Below are positions 6,402 through 9,116 of a stretch of DNA of 9,116 bases, piece by piece. The stretch comes from Treponema sp. (GTDB lineage: Bacteria; Spirochaetota; Spirochaetia; Treponematales; Breznakiellaceae): contig JAIRUO010000144.1 of NCBI GenBank assembly GCA_031254385.1, positions 1 to 9,116 of the forward strand, read 5' to 3'. The stretch's first letter is position 1; the number at the start of each line of letters is the position of its first letter. Below the pieces are notes generated by a model. It ran no database searches and was not told where the DNA came from. It saw only the letters and a program-made list of their open reading frames with translations. Made by a program: the position numbers and the translations under genes.

Positions 6402-6981
6402 CCCTCAATTCCGGGTCCAGGGCGTAATAATTTTTTTCCAGCTCTTGTTCGTTAAGCCCTACCAGTTCATGGCTCATATAATGAATCCAGATATCTTCAT
6501 CATCTACAGAGAGCTCGTGCTTGCGGCACCAGTAATCAGGCTGTACCGGATGCTGAATTGCCTTATTGTAAATATACTTATAGTCGTGAACCGCGACTTT
6601 AAGGTCTTTGCGGGGTATGCCTCTCTCCATGATAACCCCGGCCAGATGATTTATGGTATTGCCGGAATCAAAAATGTCGTCTACCAGCAGAACCTTGTCT
6701 CCAACCCGGAGCGCTTCAGGACTGTAAGTCCAGCCTTCAACTTTTACCTCGTCAGATTCTTGCACTCCTGTATAGGAACGGGCCACCACTGCCGCATAAT
6801 ACACCGGATGCTCGCGGTGAAGCACTAGCTTATAGTATTCGCTTATCACATTACCAAGATACGCGCCCCCCCGGAGCAATACATAGATCACATCCGGGAT
6901 AAAGCCCTCATTGTATATTCTATGAGCCAGTTTCAGTGCGTTGTTTCGTAGAACATCATAAGGGAGAAAACTCTTCTTCAT
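6373..6981 (-). CDS. Type I phosphoribosyltransferase, probably purine salvage (Hpt/Gpt-like)
   Basis: A cytoplasmic enzyme of 202 residues that should transfer ribose-5-phosphate from PRPP to a base. The PRPP-binding motif VLLVDDIFDSGNT (97-109) is canonical, with the paired acids Asp101 and Asp102. VLLRGGAYLG (34-43) forms the pyrophosphate loop. A hydrophobic and acidic tail, WCRKHELSVDDEDIWIHY (151-168), corresponds to the hood region that chooses the base. In purine salvage enzymes an aromatic residue there stacks on hypoxanthine or xanthine. The exact base cannot be read from sequence, so no symbol is given. The ATG at 6981 lies five bases after the stop of the TM2-like gene and lacks a clear Shine-Dalgarno, so translational coupling is likely. 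Its 3' end overlaps the annotated rnhB start. Confidence 0.88.
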   Translation of the reverse strand: MKKSFLPYDVLRNNALKLAHRIYNEGFIPDVIYVLLRGGAYLGNVISEYYKLVLHREHPVYYAAVVARSYTGVQESDEVKVEGWTYSPEALRVGDKVLLVDDIFDSGNTINHLAGVIMERGIPRKDLKVAVHDYKYIYNKAIQHPVQPDYWCRKHELSVDDEDIWIHYMSHELVGLNEQELEKNYYALDPELRDVLKVLHKK

Positions 6982-6986
6982 ACACG

Positions 6987-7202
6987 CTACACAAGAATCT
7001 TGATGTCTTTATAAAGCAGCACGGTAATGACATCAATGACCCAGCCGATTGCAAAAAGACCGCCAGTGATAATCCAGATAACCCCGAAAAGCAATTTGCC
7101 CCGCAGTATGCGGTTAATACCCTGAGCAACCGGATCAAAAAAAATCGTCAGTACCAGGACAATTAGCCATCCAAGTCTATCAATATCGGTTTTTTTTGCC
7201 AT
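6987..7202 (-). CDS. Small TM2-like inner membrane protein
   Basis: A 71-residue protein with two predicted membrane helices (about 11-27 and 38-64) joined by a short basic segment, NRILRGK (30-36). The pattern RGK..FGVIWIITGGLFAIGWVIDVITVLL resembles the TM2 domain, in which a Gly-rich second helix ends in W-IDL-type residues; function is unknown in bacteria. The start is the ATG at 7202, with a strong AAAGGAG six bases upstream. A longer in-frame reading up to 7349 would run through promoter and repeat DNA and is not used. It is the first gene of the operon with the phosphoribosyltransferase, rnhB and the YprB-like gene. Confidence 0.8.
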   Translation of the reverse strand: MAKKTDIDRLGWLIVLVLTIFFDPVAQGINRILRGKLLFGVIWIITGGLFAIGWVIDVITVLLYKDIKILV

Positions 7203-7230
7203 GTAAAACTCCTTTAATGGTTGTTGGTTT

Positions 7231-7259
7231 ATTATAGCAGATTTTATAAAATGAGTAAA
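7231..7259 (-). promoter_or_regulatory. Extended -10 promoter of the TM2-PRTase-rnhB-YprB operon
   Basis: On the minus strand TTTACT (7259-7254) is followed after 17 bp by TATAAT (7236-7231), preceded by TG one base away (TGCTATAAT), the extended -10 form. Transcription would begin near 7224, about 22 nt before the ATG at 7202. The G-rich heptad array begins eight bp upstream of the -35 box. Confidence 0.75.
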
Positions 7260-7266
7260 GAGTTGT

Positions 7267-7308
7267 GGGGAGTGGGGAGTGGGGAGCAGGGAGTAGGGAG
7301 TAGGGGAC
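7267..7308. repeat. Six tandem G-rich heptanucleotides, potential G-quadruplex
   Basis: Six 7-bp units: GGGGAGT, GGGGAGT, GGGGAGC, AGGGAGT, AGGGAGT and AGGGGAC. The G-tracts at 7267, 7274, 7281, 7289, 7296 and 7303 are each 3-4 G long with 3-4-base loops on the plus strand, which fits the usual G-quadruplex pattern. The array fills the gap between the end of the beta-barrel gene and the promoter of the downstream operon. For that operon the G-rich strand would be the template strand. Confidence 0.85.
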
Positions 7309-7323
7309 TGAGTGCGAAATATT

Positions 7324-7339
7324 AACTGCAAGCGCAGTT
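7324..7339 (-). terminator. Weak candidate terminator after the beta-barrel gene
   Basis: AACTGC (7324-7329) and GCAGTT (7334-7339) form a perfect 6-bp stem with a 4-base loop, ten bases after the stop of the minus-strand beta-barrel gene. On that strand AATATTT follows, a poor substitute for a T-run. Termination is plausible but not strong. Confidence 0.4.
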
Positions 7340-7348
7340 CCGCATTCA

Positions 7349-8119
7349 TTATTTGATAGGTTCCGTTCTAAAACGCCAGCCAACCTGGAGATATGCTGCT
7401 ATAGATCGCGAGTCCCATCTTCCGGTTCCTGTGTACTCTATTTTCTGAGGTATAAAAAAATAAGGATCCCCAACATATAATTTACCTTTAAGGCTTGAAA
7501 AAGCGTTCAATATGCCATTAAGCCCGAATTCCAGATACATCCTGTCTGTCAGATTAACCTGTAACGCAAGCTGTCCAAATATGCCGCCGCCCAGATAATT
7601 GAAGCTGCCGACAGTAAATTTACCATCATACTCTTCATAATCCATAATTGTTAAATTTACCCCAAATTCAGCAAGTAGGCTGACTCTCTTTCCCATATTG
7701 AACTTATAAGAAATACCAAGATCAAAATCCATGAATGACATAGAAAAATCATCTTTAAATACCGAATATGATCTTCCTGACCAGCTTTCGGTCTCACCAT
7801 TAAGAGACAGGGTACCGGTTTCTCTATAGTTTATAGCAAAAAGCGCCCTATCACGGAATACAAAACCAACTGCAATCATATCCGACTCGACAGTATATAG
7901 CCTTACGCCTAAAGATACTCCGACAGCCCAATATTTCGAAGTATTATTTCCCTTGAAGAAAAAGTTGTTTACCCCCAATTTAGACCAGAAATTTATATTC
8001 TCATCCAATCCAATAAACCCCGTTTCCGGCCCGGCGAATAATTGTACTTCCAGGGAATAAAGCTGAGCGCTTACGGCAAAGAAGACTATGACCAGCAAAA
8101 AACACAGTTTTTGTTTCAT
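7349..8119 (-). CDS. Predicted secreted outer-membrane beta-barrel protein
   Basis: A 256-residue protein starting with a typical signal peptide: Lys2 and Lys4, a hydrophobic core LCFLLVIVFFAVSA (5-18), and a probable cut around residue 22. There is no lipobox cysteine at the end of the hydrophobic core. The mature part is rich in alternating aromatic and hydrophobic strands with polar turns, for example WAVGVSLGVRLY, MSFMDFDLGISYKF, VSLLAEFGVNL, MYLEFGLNGIL. It ends in a strand AAYLQVGWRFR, as beta-barrel porin-like proteins do. I do not recognise a specific family; a membrane-anchored structural or porin role is inferred. The start ATG at 8119 has GGGAG six to seven bases upstream. It is a single-gene unit, flanked by a palindromic element on one side and the G-rich repeat on the other. 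Confidence 0.75.
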   Translation of the reverse strand: MKQKLCFLLVIVFFAVSAQLYSLEVQLFAGPETGFIGLDENINFWSKLGVNNFFFKGNNTSKYWAVGVSLGVRLYTVESDMIAVGFVFRDRALFAINYRETGTLSLNGETESWSGRSYSVFKDDFSMSFMDFDLGISYKFNMGKRVSLLAEFGVNLTIMDYEEYDGKFTVGSFNYLGGGIFGQLALQVNLTDRMYLEFGLNGILNAFSSLKGKLYVGDPYFFIPQKIEYTGTGRWDSRSIAAYLQVGWRFRTEPIK

Positions 8120-8140
8120 GGTATGCTCCCTTAATTATAA

Positions 8141-8169
8141 AATATATCATGAAAAATCATATTTTGCAA
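8141..8169 (-). promoter_or_regulatory. Candidate promoter of the beta-barrel gene
   Basis: On the minus strand TTGCAA (8169-8164) and TATATT (8146-8141) are 17 bp apart. An alternative TATAAT lies at 8139-8134 but has no good -35 partner. With the first pair the leader would be short, about 15 nt, just covering the GGGAG. Confidence 0.45.
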
Positions 8170-8192
8170 TAAAAAATACTAAACCAAGGAGT

Positions 8193-8278
8193 AACCACGG
8201 ATTACGCGGATTTTAACGGATAAAGAAGAATAAAGATTTTTTAGTCTTAATCCGTCCTCATCCGTGAAATCCGTGGTT
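8193..8278. repeat. Intergenic palindromic element of ACGGAT units
   Basis: The arms 8193-8221 and 8250-8278 are inverted repeats with 23 of 29 matching positions and a 28-base A/T-rich loop. Each arm is itself built from three spaced GGAT words (CACGGATT, CGCGGATT, AACGGAT on the left). Similar ACCACGGATTACACGGAT sequences recur between genes in many unrelated bacteria, as I recall. A run of five T (8277-8281) follows on the plus strand, but no plus-strand gene needs a terminator here. It sits between the rhomboid stop and the beta-barrel promoter. A mobile REP-like origin is inferred. Confidence 0.75.
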
Positions 8279-8292
8279 TTTGGGGAATTATT

Positions 8293-8856
8293 TCAAGCCT
8301 TCCTACCAGGCTTAAAAAATCCAAAAAGGCTGCCGCAAAAGCCGCCGACTATATGTGCAAATTCTGACACATTGCTGTCTGTAAAAGAATTGTAGAGTTC
8401 CCGGCCCAGATAGAGAACCAGTATCAGGATAAAGGTCAGGGGTATTTCACCCTTGTTAAAGTTGGTAAAGGAGGCAAGGAGTATCATCATAAAAACCACG
8501 CCGCTTGCGCCCAAAAGATAGGTGGTGAAGAAAACAGTATTAAGGATTCCGGTAACAAGGGCGGTAATCAGAATCATCAGAAATAATGAAGAAGAACCGT
8601 AGTACTCTTCCAGTATGGGTCCAATTAAAAGTATATACGCGAAATTAGAAATCAGATGGTTCCAGTTGGCATGGCCCATAACATGGGTAATAAGGGTAAC
8701 CCAGCTCTGAAGCCGCCTGGGAGAAAAGCTGCCCTTTGGCCCAACCATAAACCAGTTTTCTGTCAGGCTGGGAAGAACTGTCAGGGAAAGCACAAGAACG
8801 GCCGCGCTGATAAAGGTAAAGGTCAAGACCGTGGGCGCGTTGTATTTTAGCCTCAT
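8293..8856 (-). CDS. Rhomboid family intramembrane serine protease
   Basis: A 187-residue membrane protease that cleaves transmembrane segments within the bilayer. It has about six hydrophobic segments (near 9-29, 67-86, 90-110, 116-132, 140-155 and 163-181). The second carries H58, H62, H67 and N71 (HVMGHANWNHLISN), spaced like H141, H145, H150 and N154 of GlpG. The nucleophile is Ser118 in GASG (116-119), and the general base is His168 in SEFAHIVGG. All catalytic residues are present and there is no extra cytoplasmic domain. The start is the ATG at 8856, which overlaps the exonuclease stop as ATGA, so translation is probably coupled. An upstream in-frame TTG at 8883 would add nine residues inside the preceding gene and is less likely. 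Substrate is unknown. Confidence 0.92.
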   Translation of the reverse strand: MRLKYNAPTVLTFTFISAAVLVLSLTVLPSLTENWFMVGPKGSFSPRRLQSWVTLITHVMGHANWNHLISNFAYILLIGPILEEYYGSSSLFLMILITALVTGILNTVFFTTYLLGASGVVFMMILLASFTNFNKGEIPLTFILILVLYLGRELYNSFTDSNVSEFAHIVGGFCGSLFGFFKPGRKA

Positions 8857-9116
8857 AGATCCAGTTCCAAAACCACCGGGCAATGATCAGAACCGTGAAT
8901 TTCGGGCCGTATTACAGAGGACTTAACGTGGGGCAAAAAAGCGGGATCAATGCAGTGATAGTCTATTCTCCAGCCCACGTTCCGCTCCCTGGCGTTCATG
9001 CGGTAAGACCACCAGCTATAATGGTCTTTCTCCCCCGGATGAAAGTGGCGGAAGGTATCAATAAAGCCCGCCTTGGTAAAGCTCTCCATCCAGGCCCTTT
9101 CTTCGGGCAGATAGCC
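8853..9116 (-). CDS. Exodeoxyribonuclease III, C-terminal part (partial)
   Basis: The last 87 residues of an exonuclease III/AP endonuclease, which nicks DNA at abasic sites in base-excision repair. The gene continues in frame past base 9116. Visible family motifs are GYLPEERAWM at the very start, AGFIDTFRHFHP, YSWWSYR, ARERNVGWRIDYH (holding the Asp that positions catalysis) and GSDHCPVVLEL, with the catalytic Asp-His pair. The C-terminus matches the family end without extension. It is upstream of the rhomboid gene on the minus strand, and its stop overlaps that gene's start by four bases. The family is clear; whether the product is mainly an AP endonuclease or a 3'-5' exonuclease cannot be told from this part. 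Confidence 0.95.
   Translation of the reverse strand, partial: GYLPEERAWMESFTKAGFIDTFRHFHPGEKDHYSWWSYRMNARERNVGWRIDYHCIDPAFLPHVKSSVIRPEIHGSDHCPVVLELDL

Noticed and set aside
5890..6828. 312-codon plus-strand open frame opposite rnhB and the phosphoribosyltransferase gene
   Set aside because: The opposite strand carries two genes with complete catalytic motifs. The antisense product has no recognisable motif, so it is taken as a codon-bias shadow.
7203..7349. 49-residue N-terminal extension of the TM2-like protein
   Set aside because: It would translate the promoter, the heptad array and a hairpin. The ATG at 7202 has an ideal AAAGGAG.
8193..8278. tRNA-like or rho-independent terminator role for the ACGGAT palindrome
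   Set aside because: It has no cloverleaf, and the T-run is on the strand that carries no upstream gene.
8857..8883. TTG start adding nine residues to the rhomboid protease
   Set aside because: It lies inside the exonuclease coding sequence. The ATG at 8856, with the ATGA overlap, is the better start.
1..9116. Defence or mobile gene system
   Set aside because: All genes found belong to metabolism, regulation, DNA upkeep or membrane functions. No transposase, recombinase, toxin or defence nuclease-helicase set was seen.

Overview
The window is a dense bacterial chromosomal segment of roughly balanced base composition with nine recognisable protein genes (two cut by the window edges), no RNA genes and no complete mobile element. 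Gene content and style (a GH4 alpha-galactosidase-type enzyme, NrdR, a short PriA, a YprB-like nuclease, a small TM2-like membrane protein, an outer-membrane beta-barrel with a signal peptide, frequent TTG starts) would fit a host-associated spirochete of the Treponema group, for example the termite-gut clade. This is inference from general resemblance; no 16S rRNA or other marker is present.

Layout. Positions 1-755 (minus) hold the N-terminal part of the GH4 glycosidase. A 251-bp divergent control region (756-1006) follows. It contains a promoter for GH4, a 22-bp palindrome, a promoter for nrdR and an array of NrdR-box-like ATATATA palindromes. On the plus strand come nrdR (1007-1483), a 172-bp gap with a strong hairpin, a degenerate uracil-DNA-glycosylase-fold gene (1656-2303) and priA (2315-4351). 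Plus- and minus-strand transcription converge at about 4351-4425, in an inverted array of 7-bp repeats that also acts as a likely terminator and supplies the last codons of the opposing gene.

The minus-strand operon 7202 to 4399 begins at an extended -10 promoter and runs TM2-like small membrane protein, type I phosphoribosyltransferase, RNase HII (rnhB), YprB-like RNase H-fold nuclease. Its members overlap or sit within a few bases of each other. Just upstream of its promoter is a second heptanucleotide array, G-rich, with six G-tracts that meet the pattern for a G-quadruplex. Further on are a secreted beta-barrel gene (8119 to 7349), an intergenic palindromic element built from ACGGAT units (8193-8278), and an exonuclease III gene whose stop overlaps the start of a rhomboid protease gene (minus strand).

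Common theme. Six of the nine genes concern DNA precursor supply, repair or replication restart: NrdR (dNTP synthesis control), the UDG-like protein, PriA, RNase HII, the YprB-like nuclease and exonuclease III. No new defence system or mobile system could be supported. The more unusual signals are the NrdR-box array before nrdR itself, the cofactor-less UDG-like protein tied to priA, a PriA that lacks most of the usual winged-helix region and has DEEQ in place of DEEH, and three different families of short intergenic repeats.
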